From: JBELMB01 sp042088665
Lineage (GTDB): Bacteria; Pseudomonadota; Alphaproteobacteria; Rhodobacterales; Rhodobacteraceae
NCBI GenBank assembly: GCA_042088665.1
Contig: JBELMB010000006.1
Span: 7,536 to 71,535 of the forward strand
Length of the DNA stretch: 64,000 nucleotides
Direction: 5' to 3'
In this document: in pieces, positions 27,493-36,587 of the stretch
Position numbering within the stretch: the stretch's first letter is position 1
Layout: every line of letters starts with the position of its first letter
Program-made: the position numbers and the translations under genes
Notes under the pieces: model-generated
Seen by the model: only the letters and a program-made list of their open reading frames with translations
Database searches by the model: none
Told to the model about the DNA's origin: nothing

Positions 27493-28431
27493 TCAGAGCA
27501 GCTGGCGGATCGGATCTTCGACCCGTGCCGCGATTTCGTCGAGAAGGGCGATGGCGCTTGGCAGCGGGAGTGTCGCTTCGCCAAACGACAGCGTCAGCGT
27601 ATAGGTCGGACCGTCCCGCGCGACGGCCAGCGTGGTTGCGTTGCCAGCGGGCGTATAGCCGCCAAGCCGCGTGTCACACAGATCGATCAGCCATAGGGCA
27701 GGGGCGGCATCAGCCCCGGCTGGTTCACCGTGGCGCGCCAGCGATCCATCCAATCCGAGGATCGCAACCGTGATGTCCTCGGCGGCGAACACCGCGCGCC
27801 AGCCGCCTGCTGCGAAACTGGCGAAAAGAGGTGTGCGATTGGCCCCGTCGGACCGCGACAGCAGGGCATCGAGCGCGGTGCCATCGACCCTGGCGAACAG
27901 GTGCGACGGGGTGCCCGATGCCACAACGGCAAGATCGGCAGCATGGATGGGTTCGGCGATGCCTTGGAGCCGCATCATGCCCAGATCGATCCCGCGCTCC
28001 TTTGCAAGGCGCTTGGCAAGTGGCGAGGCAAGCACCTTGCCAGCGGTCCGCGCGGGCTCCGGTGTCTTTTGGGATGGCGCGACGGGGTCCGGTGTGGGGG
28101 CAGGGCTTTCCTTGACCGGCTTCTCGGTGGGTGTCGGTTCTGGTTCCGTTTTGCGCGGCGCCGTGGCGGCGGCATGGTCCCCAACTTCGGCTTCGCTGTC
28201 CACGATCAGCGCGATCAGATCGCCAACGGGAACATCATCGCCTTCACCTGCCACGATCCCGGCGAGAAAACCGTCTGCCGCCGCCTCGACCTCCATCGTT
28301 GCCTTGTCGGTTTCGACCTCGAAGATCGCGTCTCCCTTGGAAATCCTGTCGCCCGCCGCCTTGAGCCAGGACACGATCACCGCGCTGTCCTGGTTCATGC
28401 CCAGTTGCGGCATCTTGACCTCAAAGGGCAT
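27493..28431 (-). CDS. Lipoyl-domain/subunit-binding-domain protein (E2-like without catalytic motif)
   Basis: The 312-residue protein starts with a lipoyl domain (residues 1-75; lipoylation lysine in FEVETDKATMEVEA). A proline/threonine/glutamate-rich linker and a peripheral-subunit-binding domain (VLASPLAKRLAKERGIDL, about residues 131-148) follow. The remaining 150 residues look like a shrunken acyltransferase domain but lack the HxxxD/N-G catalytic motif. It probably acts as the swinging-arm subunit, while the separate E2 gene at 25117 provides catalysis. The start overlaps the E1beta stop by 11 bases. Confidence 0.82.
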   Translation of the reverse strand: MPFEVKMPQLGMNQDSAVIVSWLKAAGDRISKGDAIFEVETDKATMEVEAAADGFLAGIVAGEGDDVPVGDLIALIVDSEAEVGDHAAATAPRKTEPEPTPTEKPVKESPAPTPDPVAPSQKTPEPARTAGKVLASPLAKRLAKERGIDLGMMRLQGIAEPIHAADLAVVASGTPSHLFARVDGTALDALLSRSDGANRTPLFASFAAGGWRAVFAAEDITVAILGLDGSLARHGEPAGADAAPALWLIDLCDTRLGGYTPAGNATTLAVARDGPTYTLTLSFGEATLPLPSAIALLDEIAARVEDPIRQLL

Positions 28432-29416
28432 GGACCAGTTCCCCGGCTACGATCTTGCGCGCGTTCTCGGCGACCCTTTCGGGTGTTGGCACCGTCAGAT
28501 CCTCAAGCGCGGGACTGAATGGCACCGGCACATCCATGGCGCCCATGCGAATGACTGGCGCATCGAGGTGATAAAACGCCTTTTCGCTGATGCGTGCGGC
28601 GATTTCGGCGGTGGTGCCAAAGTTCTGATGGCCCTCGTCCACCACGATGGCGCGCGACGTTTTCTTGACGCTTGCGAGAATTGTCGCCTCGTCCAGCGGA
28701 GAAATCGTGCGCGGGTCGATGACCTCGGCGCTGATCCCCTCTGCGGCCAAGGCATCTGACGCCGCTTCGCACACCTGCCGCATGGACGAGGTGCCAATCA
28801 GCGTCACATCGCTGCCTTCGCGCAGGATCTTGGCCTCGCCAAACGGGATCAGGAATTCTTCTTCGGGCACCGGGGCCTTGTCCTGATACATCAGCTTGTC
28901 TTCGAAAATCACCACCGGGTTGTCGTCGCGGATGGCTGTCTTCATCAGCCCTTTGGCCTCATAGGCCGAGGAGGGCATCGCTACTTTCAGACCCGGAATA
29001 TGGGCGACAAGCGCATGAAGCGACTGACTGTGCTGCGCGGCGGAACGGCGCGTCGCACCAAGGTTGGTGCGCAAAACCAACGGCACGTTCAGTTTGCCGC
29101 CCGACATGTAATGCGTTTTGGCCGCCTGATTGCACAATTGGTCCATGACCAGATAGAGGAAGTCGCCGAACATCAGATCAACAATCGGCCGCGCACCGGT
29201 CATGGCGGCGCCCACCGCGAGCCCCATGAACCCCGGTTCCGCAATCGGCGTGTCGATCACGCGGTCGGTGCCGAATTCCTCAACCAACCCGCTGGTGACC
29301 TTGAAGGGCGTTCCGGCCTCGGCCACGTCTTCGCCAATCAGAAACACCGTTTCATCGCGCCGCATTTCTTCGGCGATGGCCTCGTTGACCGCTTGCGACA
29401 AAGTGATCGAGCGCAT
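28421..29416 (-). CDS. 2-oxo-acid/acetoin dehydrogenase E1 component, beta subunit
   Basis: The 331-residue protein begins RSITLSQAVNEAIAEEM and contains FLIGEDVAEAGTPFKVTSG, DTPIAEPGFMGLAVGAAM and PRTISPLDEATILAS, all standard for transketolase-like E1beta subunits. The frame is open further upstream, but ATG 29416 shares a base with the E1alpha stop (TGATG) and is the natural start. With E1alpha it binds thiamine diphosphate and transfers the acyl group to the lipoyl domain. Acetoin dehydrogenase and branched-chain or pyruvate dehydrogenase are the main alternatives; no E3 gene is nearby. Confidence 0.9.
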   Translation of the reverse strand: MRSITLSQAVNEAIAEEMRRDETVFLIGEDVAEAGTPFKVTSGLVEEFGTDRVIDTPIAEPGFMGLAVGAAMTGARPIVDLMFGDFLYLVMDQLCNQAAKTHYMSGGKLNVPLVLRTNLGATRRSAAQHSQSLHALVAHIPGLKVAMPSSAYEAKGLMKTAIRDDNPVVIFEDKLMYQDKAPVPEEEFLIPFGEAKILREGSDVTLIGTSSMRQVCEAASDALAAEGISAEVIDPRTISPLDEATILASVKKTSRAIVVDEGHQNFGTTAEIAARISEKAFYHLDAPVIRMGAMDVPVPFSPALEDLTVPTPERVAENARKIVAGELVHAL

Positions 29417-30399
29417 CACGAGGCCGCCTTGAAGACATGGGCATCCACTTCGGAGCCATCTGGGTATCGCGCGTTCAATGCATAGGCCACGGCCTCCGCG
29501 GCTTCGGCCCGGATGTCGTCCTGCAGCTTGGTCAGTTCCTCGGCACCCGCGACGCCTTCCTGTTCCAACCAATCCCCAAGCAGGGTGATCGGATCGCGGT
29601 TTTGCTTCCAGTCGGCTTCTTCTTCCTTGGACCGGTAGTAGCTGCGGTTGATGTCGCCAACGTGGTGGCCATGATAACGATAGGTTTCCAGCTCAATGAA
29701 GAACGGCCCTTCGCCCTTGCGGGCGCGCGCCACCAGACCCGTCGCCAGCGCATTCACTGCCAGGACGTCCTGTCCGTTGATCTTGTGCGCCTCGATCCCG
29801 AAGGCTTCGGCACGGGCGGTGATCTCGCCCGCGGCAATCTCGTCCGTTCGGGTGTATTCCGAATACCCGTTGTTCTCGCAGGCATAGATGATCGGCAGCT
29901 TCCAGAGTGCTGCCATGTTCATCACCTCGTACAACAGCCCCTGCGCCGTTGCCCCGTCGCCAAAGAAGCACACCGTCACATCGTCAGAGCCCTGCAATTT
30001 GGCACGCAGGGCCGACCCGGTGGCGATCCCCATGGATCCACCCACAATCGCGTTGGCGCCAAGGTTGCCATTGGATTGATCCGCTATGTGCATCGATCCG
30101 CCCTTGCCGCGGCAGTAGCCCTCCTCCTTGCCCAACAGCTCACAGAACATTTCCTTGAACGCGGCCCCCTTGGCGACGCAATGGCCGTGTCCCCGGTGGG
30201 TCGAGGTGATCTTGTCTGTGATCTCCAGCGCCTCGCAAATGCCGACAGCAACGGCTTCCTGACCCGAATACATATGTGTCAGCCCGGGCATTTTGGCGTC
30301 GAGGTACAGCTGATTGGCGCTGTCCTCAAAGGTACGGATGCGCACCATTTGACGGTACATGCGCAGGTAGTCGTCGGTGTTGTGCTTTGGGGTGTTCAT
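29416..30399 (-). CDS. 2-oxo-acid/acetoin dehydrogenase E1 component, alpha subunit
   Basis: The 327-residue subunit has the E1alpha pattern: THMYSGQEAVAVGICEAL, STHRGHGHCVAKG, GKGGSMH, and the thiamine-diphosphate motif GDGATAQG followed by the NNGYSEYT region. It acts with E1beta as a heterotetramer in the cytoplasm. The size and the GQEA/GKGGSMH forms resemble acetoin dehydrogenase (AcoA) more than pyruvate dehydrogenase, but this is not decisive. It follows the M24-type gene by 39 bases, so the whole minus-strand set from 32649 to 25117 is probably one operon. Confidence 0.9.
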   Translation of the reverse strand: MNTPKHNTDDYLRMYRQMVRIRTFEDSANQLYLDAKMPGLTHMYSGQEAVAVGICEALEITDKITSTHRGHGHCVAKGAAFKEMFCELLGKEEGYCRGKGGSMHIADQSNGNLGANAIVGGSMGIATGSALRAKLQGSDDVTVCFFGDGATAQGLLYEVMNMAALWKLPIIYACENNGYSEYTRTDEIAAGEITARAEAFGIEAHKINGQDVLAVNALATGLVARARKGEGPFFIELETYRYHGHHVGDINRSYYRSKEEEADWKQNRDPITLLGDWLEQEGVAGAEELTKLQDDIRAEAAEAVAYALNARYPDGSEVDAHVFKAAS

Positions 30400-30438
30400 G
30401 GGTGTTCCGTGCGGAGGAGGCGTGATCTGCGACCACGT

Positions 30439-31743
30439 TCAATAGCGATTGGCGATTGGCAATTCTTCGGCGGGGAACAGGCTGATGACTTCGCAACCGG
30501 TATCGGTGACGACCACCTCTTCCTCGATCCGCGCCGCCGAATAGCCGTCTGCCGCCGGGCAATAGGTTTCCAGAGCAAAGACCATGCCGGTCTGGATTTC
30601 CATCGGGTGATCCAGGCTGACCGCGCGACTGATGATCGGGCGTTCATGCAAGGCCAGTCCCAAACCGTGACCGAATTGCAGGCCAAAGGCTGCGTCCTCG
30701 CTGGGGAAACCCAGACTTTGCGCTGTGGGCCAGACTTCGGCGACCTTGTCAGTCCCGACACCGGGTTTGATCATCTGGATCGACGCATCCAGCCATTCGC
30801 GCGCTTTGACATAGGCATCGTTTTGCGCAGGCGTTGCGCGCCCGACGTTGAAGGTGCGGTAGTAGCAGGTGCGATAGCCCTGATAACTTTGAAGAATATC
30901 AAAGAAGGCCTGATCGCCGGGGCGGATCAACCGGTCGGTAAAGTTATGCGGGTGCGGGTTGCAGCGTTCGCCGGAAATGGCGTTGATCGCCTCAACGTCG
31001 TCTGACCCCATCTCGTAGAGCATCTTGTTGGACAGCGCGACAATATCGTTTTCGCGGATCCCTGGTTTCAGCTCTTCGTAGATCATGTGATAGACGCCAT
31101 CGACCATGCTGGCGGCTTGCGTCAAAAGCTGGATTTCATCCCAGTTCTTGATTTCGCGCGCGGCCAGCATGATTTGCTGGCCGTCGACGACATTGATGCC
31201 CTCTTCGAGCAATGCGTGGAACATGGCCGTTTCTGCATAGTCGACGCCAACGGGCATGTCGGCCATACCGGCATCGCGGATCAGACCGGCGATCTGTTTG
31301 GCGTATTTCTTCATCAGTCCGAACTCAGGCGGGATGGTGCCGCGCATGCCAACAACACCGGCAAGGCAATGATCCGGCTCCAGCCAGTCGGAATACTTCT
31401 GGTGATGCACGGCAGCCGAGCCAAAATCCCAGACGTAGGGGCTGTCGTCGCCGGTCAAAAGGCAAAAACGACACATCTTGTCCCGCTCCCACTCGCCGAT
31501 CTTGGTGGCGGAGACATAGCGGATGTTGTTGACATCAAACAACAACAGCGTGCCCGCGTTGGACGCCTGCAAGGCTTGCCGGGTGCGGCTGAGCCGGTAG
31601 CGGCGCAACCGATCGTGGTCGACACGACGTTCAAAATCGACAGAGGTATGCCCCCAGGCAGGCAACCGCCCTTCCCATCGCCAGTTGGGCTCAAGATCCT
31701 GTGGCGTCAGGACATTCGGCGTCAGAGCACCCATGGTCGTCAT
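30439..31743 (-). CDS. M24-fold (creatinase/prolidase-like) protein with altered metal site
   Basis: The 434-residue protein has the two-domain creatinase/aminopeptidase P layout: an N-terminal domain with LLLFDVNNIRYVS, and a C-terminal pita-bread domain. Of the five usual metal ligands, Asp282 (FFDIL), His359 (FGHGLG), Glu392 (FALET) and Glu407/408 (ARIEEEV) are present. The second aspartate, expected 11 residues after the first, is replaced by Cys293 (RTCYYRTF). That argues against a normal dimetal peptidase. Metal-free creatinase and the DMSP lyase DddP show that this fold supports other chemistry. Position within a dehydrogenase-complex operon suggests cleavage of a small substrate. Confidence 0.82.
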   Translation of the reverse strand: MTTMGALTPNVLTPQDLEPNWRWEGRLPAWGHTSVDFERRVDHDRLRRYRLSRTRQALQASNAGTLLLFDVNNIRYVSATKIGEWERDKMCRFCLLTGDDSPYVWDFGSAAVHHQKYSDWLEPDHCLAGVVGMRGTIPPEFGLMKKYAKQIAGLIRDAGMADMPVGVDYAETAMFHALLEEGINVVDGQQIMLAAREIKNWDEIQLLTQAASMVDGVYHMIYEELKPGIRENDIVALSNKMLYEMGSDDVEAINAISGERCNPHPHNFTDRLIRPGDQAFFDILQSYQGYRTCYYRTFNVGRATPAQNDAYVKAREWLDASIQMIKPGVGTDKVAEVWPTAQSLGFPSEDAAFGLQFGHGLGLALHERPIISRAVSLDHPMEIQTGMVFALETYCPAADGYSAARIEEEVVVTDTGCEVISLFPAEELPIANRY

Positions 31744-31839
31744 CCTTTTGGTTCAATGCGATTAGCGGCGAATTGGGTCGGCAGAAGCGGGCCATGCGGG
31801 GCGGCAAAGGTCTGTCTCGCCACCTCGCAAGGGCGGCCT

Positions 31840-32649
31840 TCACTGCATGACGATGCCGCCGTCGATCATCATCAACTGGCCTGTCATGTAGTCGCTTTCG
31901 TCAGAACAAAGGAAAGCGGCGGTGCCCATAACATCCTCCGGAGTCGACAGTTTTTGCATCAGGATCATGCTTTCGCGGAGCGATTCCAGCGATTGGCCTT
32001 CTTTCTCGAACATGCCAATCTCAACCAGATCCTTGTCGAGTTGTTTCCACAACTCGGTATGGACGACACCGGGCCCATAGCTGTTGACGGTGATCTTGTG
32101 TTCCCAAAGCGCCTTGGCACCGCCTGTGACCATCGCAAGAACGGCATGTTTGGAGCAGGAATAGGGGATCACGTCCTTGAACGCGGCGCGAGACAGGATC
32201 GAGCCGACAGGAATGAGTTTGTAAGGGTGGTCGTCCATCGGACCTTGGGCGATCATTTGGCGCGCGGCCTCCTGCATGCCCAACAGAACGCCCTTGGCGT
32301 TGATGTCCATGATGTAGTCCCAGTTTTCCTCATCGATATCCATGAACATTCTGGGCTTGTTCACACCGGCATTCAGGTTGGCGACGTTGATTGATCCGAA
32401 GGCCTCGACCGTCGCGGCCACAGCCGCGGCATTGTCTGCACGGCTTGTCACATCCAATTTGACAGCGACCGCCTTGCCATTCCCAGCGCCATTGATCTCG
32501 GCGGCAACCTTCTCGATGCCGGCCAGATTTATGTCGCCGATACAGACATTTGCACCCTGAGCGGCAAAATATTTTGCATTGGCGGCACCCATGCCCTGGG
32601 CAGCACCCGTTATCAGGATATTCTTTCCAACCAAACGTTGCGTGTCCAT
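31840..32649 (-). CDS. Short-chain dehydrogenase/reductase family oxidoreductase
   Basis: The 269-residue SDR has LITGAAQGMGAANAKYF, NAGVNKPRMF, the serine in VGSILSRAAF and YSCSKHAVLAM (Tyr-xxx-Lys), and ends MTGQLMMIDGGI. The frame is open to 32712. ATG 32649 is preferred because GGGAGG lies seven bases upstream, whereas the ATG at 32655 is too close to it. It is the first gene of the minus-strand operon and is divergent from the sugar-type ABC importer, so the intergenic operators probably control both. It likely oxidises the imported polyol or sugar derivative. Confidence 0.87.
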   Translation of the reverse strand: MDTQRLVGKNILITGAAQGMGAANAKYFAAQGANVCIGDINLAGIEKVAAEINGAGNGKAVAVKLDVTSRADNAAAVAATVEAFGSINVANLNAGVNKPRMFMDIDEENWDYIMDINAKGVLLGMQEAARQMIAQGPMDDHPYKLIPVGSILSRAAFKDVIPYSCSKHAVLAMVTGGAKALWEHKITVNSYGPGVVHTELWKQLDKDLVEIGMFEKEGQSLESLRESMILMQKLSTPEDVMGTAAFLCSDESDYMTGQLMMIDGGIVMQ

Positions 32650-32725
32650 ATACATGCCTCCCAAGACGCGTCTGCGATTGTTATTTGCAGAACCATGCAC
32701 CAGCCTGTGCACGTCCTACATGCCG

Positions 32726-32794
32726 ATTTCGTCCAGATCAGACCAAATTCGTCCATTTTGGATGAAATTGCCTGTCGTAGATCTGGGCGAATTT
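32726..32794. promoter_or_regulatory. Cluster of operator-like boxes in divergent promoter
   Basis: Two direct copies of (A/T)TTCGTCCA lie at 32726-32735 and 32746-32755, starts exactly 20 bases apart. An inverted copy TGGATGAAATT lies at 32759-32769, and a weaker inverted one (GGGCGAATTT) at 32785-32794. The central part GTCCATTTTGGAT (32751-32763) is a near-palindrome and recurs upstream of the regulator gene at 37696. Location between two divergent operons fits a transcription factor site. Confidence 0.65.
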
Positions 32795-32850
32795 GAGACG
32801 ATGCCGCACACGACCAAAAAGAATTGTCGAAAACTGAAAGGGAGGACTCA

Positions 32851-33885
32851 ATGTCGTATCTGGGAAAGATCATCCGAGGCGCGCTCGTCGGTGTACTGGC
32901 GGTCGGAGCCATGGCCACCGCTTCATTTGCACAAGACAAGCCGTCTATCATTTCGTTCAACGGGCCCGCTGGTGAGGCCTATATCGGCCGCTTCATCAAG
33001 GGCATCAAGGAAACTGCAGGGCTCAAGGGCTTTGACATCCAGGTTTTCGAGAACCAGTTCAATCAAGCCGAGCAGGACCAGCAGGTTCAGCAGGTGCTCG
33101 CCGCTGGCGTGCTCCCCGACGTCTTTATCTGGTGGCCATCAGACGCCGTTGCCGGTCTTGGCAGCCTGCGTTCGCTGGCAAAAACGGGCGTGCCGGTGCT
33201 GAAAATCAACCAGTTGCCGAACGATGCCGACCGTCAGTACATCTTTGGGTATGCCGGGCCGGATGACCGTCTGCGTGCCCGTAACGCAGGTTACATGATG
33301 CGCGAAGCAGCGGCCGCGAAGAAGGCTGCCGGTGGCGAAGGCTACAACGTGCTGGTCCTGTCCTATCCGCACAGCTACGGTGGTTACGGCCTGTCGATCA
33401 ACGCCTTCAACGAAGCGATTGCAGGATCCGACCTCAAGATCATCGGCGATGTTGACGAGGGTTTCGGCCAGGCAAACGGCTACAAAGGGGCCGCCAAAGC
33501 CATCGCATCCCTGCGCGATGAAGGCATCCACTTTGTTTATGGCATGGACGACGCGATCCTGACCGGTGGCATCAAGGCGCTGGAAGAAGCAGGCTACGCC
33601 ATGGGCGAAGACGTGATCGCGGTCGGCACTGTGTGCAACGGTGACAAGCAGCTGATCGAAGAAGGCAAGCAGTTCGGCACGACGCTCCAGTCGCCGCTGC
33701 ATGAAGGCCAGTTGGCCATCAAGATGGTCGAGGAATACCTCGATACTGGCGAGTTGGCGAACTACATCAACTTCACGCCAAACCCGGCTGTGACCGCCAC
33801 GAACATGGAAACGGTTGCCTTGCGCGGATTTGATGGCAAGCTTTATGGCATCGACGAGCTGTGCTCAGGCGCCTGGGGCGGCTGA
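32851..33885 (+). CDS. ABC transporter substrate-binding protein (sugar type, Peripla_BP_4-like)
   Basis: The 344-residue periplasmic protein has a signal peptide with cleavage likely after ASFAQ (residue about 27). A ribose-binding-type fold follows (KPSIISFNGPAGEAYIGRFI, later VFIWWPSDAVAG). The frame opens at 32824, but ATG 32851 has a clear GGGAGG site seven bases away and gives a proper signal peptide. It is the first gene of a four-gene importer operon. The class binds pentoses, hexoses, polyols or autoinducer-like sugars. A hairpin just downstream may reduce expression of the membrane components relative to this protein. Confidence 0.88.
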   Translation: MSYLGKIIRGALVGVLAVGAMATASFAQDKPSIISFNGPAGEAYIGRFIKGIKETAGLKGFDIQVFENQFNQAEQDQQVQQVLAAGVLPDVFIWWPSDAVAGLGSLRSLAKTGVPVLKINQLPNDADRQYIFGYAGPDDRLRARNAGYMMREAAAAKKAAGGEGYNVLVLSYPHSYGGYGLSINAFNEAIAGSDLKIIGDVDEGFGQANGYKGAAKAIASLRDEGIHFVYGMDDAILTGGIKALEEAGYAMGEDVIAVGTVCNGDKQLIEEGKQFGTTLQSPLHEGQLAIKMVEEYLDTGELANYINFTPNPAVTATNMETVALRGFDGKLYGIDELCSGAWGG

Positions 33886-33904
33886 TCCCCACTGTATCAA
33901 GATT

Positions 33905-33936
33905 TGGGGGCGCCTGGACGACAGGGCGCCCTTTTC
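33905..33936 (+). terminator. Hairpin with T-run between binding protein and ATPase genes
   Basis: GGGCGCC (33908-33914) can pair with GGCGCCC (33925-33931), followed immediately by TTTT. It lies between the substrate-binding-protein gene and the ATPase gene. There it could act as a partial terminator or 3'-end stabiliser. Confidence 0.6.
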
Positions 33937-33978
33937 TGACCAAGCCAAGACCACAGAGTCTGGATCAGGGAGGGGACC

Positions 33979-35508
33979 ATGGCTGATCAACCACTTCTGC
34001 GGTTGACGGAAATCAACCGCCACTACGGAGCGATCCAGGCTCTCAAGAGCGCGCATTTTGAAATCGGCCGCGGTGAAGTCATGGGATTGGTTGGCGAAAA
34101 CGGCGCCGGCAAATCCACGATGGTCAAGATCATTGGCGGTTTCGACACCGGCTTTTCCGGCGAATACTTTTACGACGGCGAGGTTCGGCGTTTTAGCAGT
34201 CCGACGGCCGCCGAACAGGTTGGCATCGCGATTGCCCAACAAGAGCTCAGCTTGATCCCAACGATGAGCGTCGCTGAGAACATCTTTCTGGCGGGCGATG
34301 GTGTGCCCCAGATTGCATCGCGCAAGACGCTGGCAAAAATGGCAATGCCTTTCCTCGAAGAGGTGGGCCTTGGACATGTCGACCCGCTGCGCGCCACGAC
34401 CCGCCTGTCGATCGGGGAACAGCATCTGGTCGAGGTCGCGCGGTTGATCGCGCACAACCCGCAAGTGCTGATCCTTGACGAACCGACCGCTGCCCTCGGC
34501 GAGACGGATTCCATCCGCATCCTCGACATGGTCAACCGGCTGAAGGCACGTGGGAAATCCGTGATTTATGTCAGTCATCGCATGGATGAGATTTTCAAGA
34601 TCTGCGATCGGATCACGGTATTGCGCGATGGTGAAAGTCAGCCAGCGCGCGCGGCCGCTGACATGGACGTCAACTCTCTGGTCGAAATGATGCTGGGCTT
34701 CGAGCTGGGGGATATGTATCCCGCCCGCCCCGCTGTCATCCGCGACACACCTGTCATGAAGGTCCGTGATCTCTGGCCTGATGGCATCATCGAACCCATC
34801 AGTTTTGACGTCTATCCGGGCGAGATTCTGGGCCTCGCCGGGCAACTTGGCTCCGGCACATCAGAGATCCTCGGGGCCATGGCCGGATCCACCAGAACCC
34901 GTGGCGGCAAATTGCATTTCAAGGGCGAAGAATTTCTGCCGACCCGCCCACAGGACACTATCAGGCGCGGCATCGCCTATTGCTCGGAAGACCGCAAACA
35001 TGATGGGTTGTTCCTCGGGCGGCCAATCATGGAAAACTTGTCCGCGCCGTCGCTGGAAACGATTTCCAGCCGGGGGTTCCTGAACGGTGCCAGGGAAGTG
35101 GCCTCGACCACAGAGAACGCGGTAAAGTTCACCATCGACCCAAAACGTTTGCCGCAAGAAGCGGGGGTTCTGTCCGGGGGCAATCAGCAAAAGGTCGCTC
35201 TGGGAAAGTGGCTGTCGATTTCGCCCGACGTCATTTTGGTCAACGAACCGACCCGCGGCGTGGATGTCGGCGCCCGCGCGGAAATATATCAGATCCTGCG
35301 TGATCTGGCCGACCAAGGGGCGGCAATCGTTGTGGCCTCGACGGACATTCAGGAAATCACCAACCTGCCGGACAGGATTGTCAGTTTTTATCGCGGCATT
35401 CGGATTGGAGAACTGGCGCTCGAAGATATGACATCGGCCAATATTCTTGAACAGATCACCGATCCTTTCCACGAGGCGGGCATCGCGGTGTCGGAGAAAG
35501 CATCATGA
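33979..35508 (+). CDS. Sugar-type ABC transporter ATP-binding protein (RbsA/MglA-like, two domains)
   Basis: The 509-residue protein carries two fused ATPase domains. The first has Walker A GENGAGKST, signature LSIGEQHLVEVARL and Walker B VLILDEPTAAL. The second has the usual degenerate nucleotide loop (GQLGSGTSE) and SGGNQQKVALGKWL with VILVNEPTRGVD. This is the classical carbohydrate-uptake CUT2 arrangement. An AGGGAGGG ribosome site precedes ATG 33979. The stop overlaps the first permease start (ATGA at 35505). Confidence 0.92.
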   Translation: MADQPLLRLTEINRHYGAIQALKSAHFEIGRGEVMGLVGENGAGKSTMVKIIGGFDTGFSGEYFYDGEVRRFSSPTAAEQVGIAIAQQELSLIPTMSVAENIFLAGDGVPQIASRKTLAKMAMPFLEEVGLGHVDPLRATTRLSIGEQHLVEVARLIAHNPQVLILDEPTAALGETDSIRILDMVNRLKARGKSVIYVSHRMDEIFKICDRITVLRDGESQPARAAADMDVNSLVEMMLGFELGDMYPARPAVIRDTPVMKVRDLWPDGIIEPISFDVYPGEILGLAGQLGSGTSEILGAMAGSTRTRGGKLHFKGEEFLPTRPQDTIRRGIAYCSEDRKHDGLFLGRPIMENLSAPSLETISSRGFLNGAREVASTTENAVKFTIDPKRLPQEAGVLSGGNQQKVALGKWLSISPDVILVNEPTRGVDVGARAEIYQILRDLADQGAAIVVASTDIQEITNLPDRIVSFYRGIRIGELALEDMTSANILEQITDPFHEAGIAVSEKAS

Positions 35509-36578
35509 CGGAGACGTCTGCAATCAACGAAGAGCGCCTTGGCATCGTTCAGCGTATCCGGCGCGATTATTCGCCGCTGGTCATCGCAATGGTTGGACTG
35601 TTCCTGTTCGTCTTCGTGGCGGGCGCGGTTTTTACCGATGACTTCCTGACGTGGTTCAACGTCAAGACGATCATCCGCGACGCGGCCCTTGTGGGCATCA
35701 TGGCCATCGGGCTGACCTTTGTGACGCTGTCCGGCAACTTCTTTCTTTTGTCGATGAAGGAAATCGCCGCTCTGTCCATCATCTGTTTCGCGACGCTGAT
35801 GAGTGCTGACTGGAACGTATGGTGGCCAACCGAAGGTGACCCCACAACGGCCGCCTTGATGATGACGTTTCTGGTGGCATTCGTGGCAACAATGGTCATC
35901 GCCACGGTCGCGGGCGCGCTTCAGGGGGCGCTGATCGGGTTGGGCGGCAATCCGATCGTCGTCACGCTTGGCGCGGCGGGGTTGTTCTTTGGCATCGGGT
36001 CGTGGTGGTCGGACAACCTTGTTGTCAGTTACCGCCGCCCGCATGGGGCAGAATGGTTGGGCACCGGGTCCTTTATCGGGGACATTCCCAATATCACCGT
36101 CGCGTTCATCATCATCGCAGTGGTGGCGGAACTGACGCTGCGCTACACGACCTTTGGACGTCAGGTCTACCTGATCGGCGCCAACCGCGCGGCGGGACGG
36201 GCAACCGGCCATGAGAACTTTGGCATGGCGATCAAATGCTGCATCATCGCCAGTGTTTGCGCGGCCTTTGTCGCCATTGCCTTTTCTGGTCAGGTGTCCT
36301 CCGCGCATGTGAACTATTTCTCGTCCGAGTTTGGGTCGTCCGGCGATATGACCATCATGGTGATCGCCATTGTCATGGTCGGGGGCAATTCGATCATGGG
36401 TGGATATGGCTCGACCTTGCGCACCTCGCTGGCCGCCATCTTCATCTCAAGCATCGACAACATGATGGTGCTGAACGGTTTCAATTCCGGCGCGCGCGTG
36501 CTTGCCGTTGGTTTGATGATCGTCTTTTCCATCATTGTCTTCGCCCTTGTCCGCCGCGGCAGCCGCGCCGTGGAATAG
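35505..36578 (+). CDS. Sugar-type ABC transporter permease (RbsC-like)
   Basis: The 357-residue membrane protein has eight or more hydrophobic helices and the RbsC-family stretch GNPIVVTLGAAGLFFGIG. It also has an EAA-like region around LIGANRAAGRATGHENF. It pairs with the second permease encoded ten bases downstream, making a heterodimeric channel, which is common when CUT2 operons carry two permease genes. An acidic/polar cytoplasmic N-terminus precedes the first helix. Confidence 0.88.
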   Translation: MTETSAINEERLGIVQRIRRDYSPLVIAMVGLFLFVFVAGAVFTDDFLTWFNVKTIIRDAALVGIMAIGLTFVTLSGNFFLLSMKEIAALSIICFATLMSADWNVWWPTEGDPTTAALMMTFLVAFVATMVIATVAGALQGALIGLGGNPIVVTLGAAGLFFGIGSWWSDNLVVSYRRPHGAEWLGTGSFIGDIPNITVAFIIIAVVAELTLRYTTFGRQVYLIGANRAAGRATGHENFGMAIKCCIIASVCAAFVAIAFSGQVSSAHVNYFSSEFGSSGDMTIMVIAIVMVGGNSIMGGYGSTLRTSLAAIFISSIDNMMVLNGFNSGARVLAVGLMIVFSIIVFALVRRGSRAVE

Positions 36579-36587
36579 GAGAACCAC

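Noticed and set aside
30439..31743. Assignment of the M24-fold protein as the DMSP lyase DddP
   Set aside because: Overall sequence and the metal-ligand region differ from DddP, including the Cys in place of Asp and the lack of the second nearby Asp; only the fold is shared.
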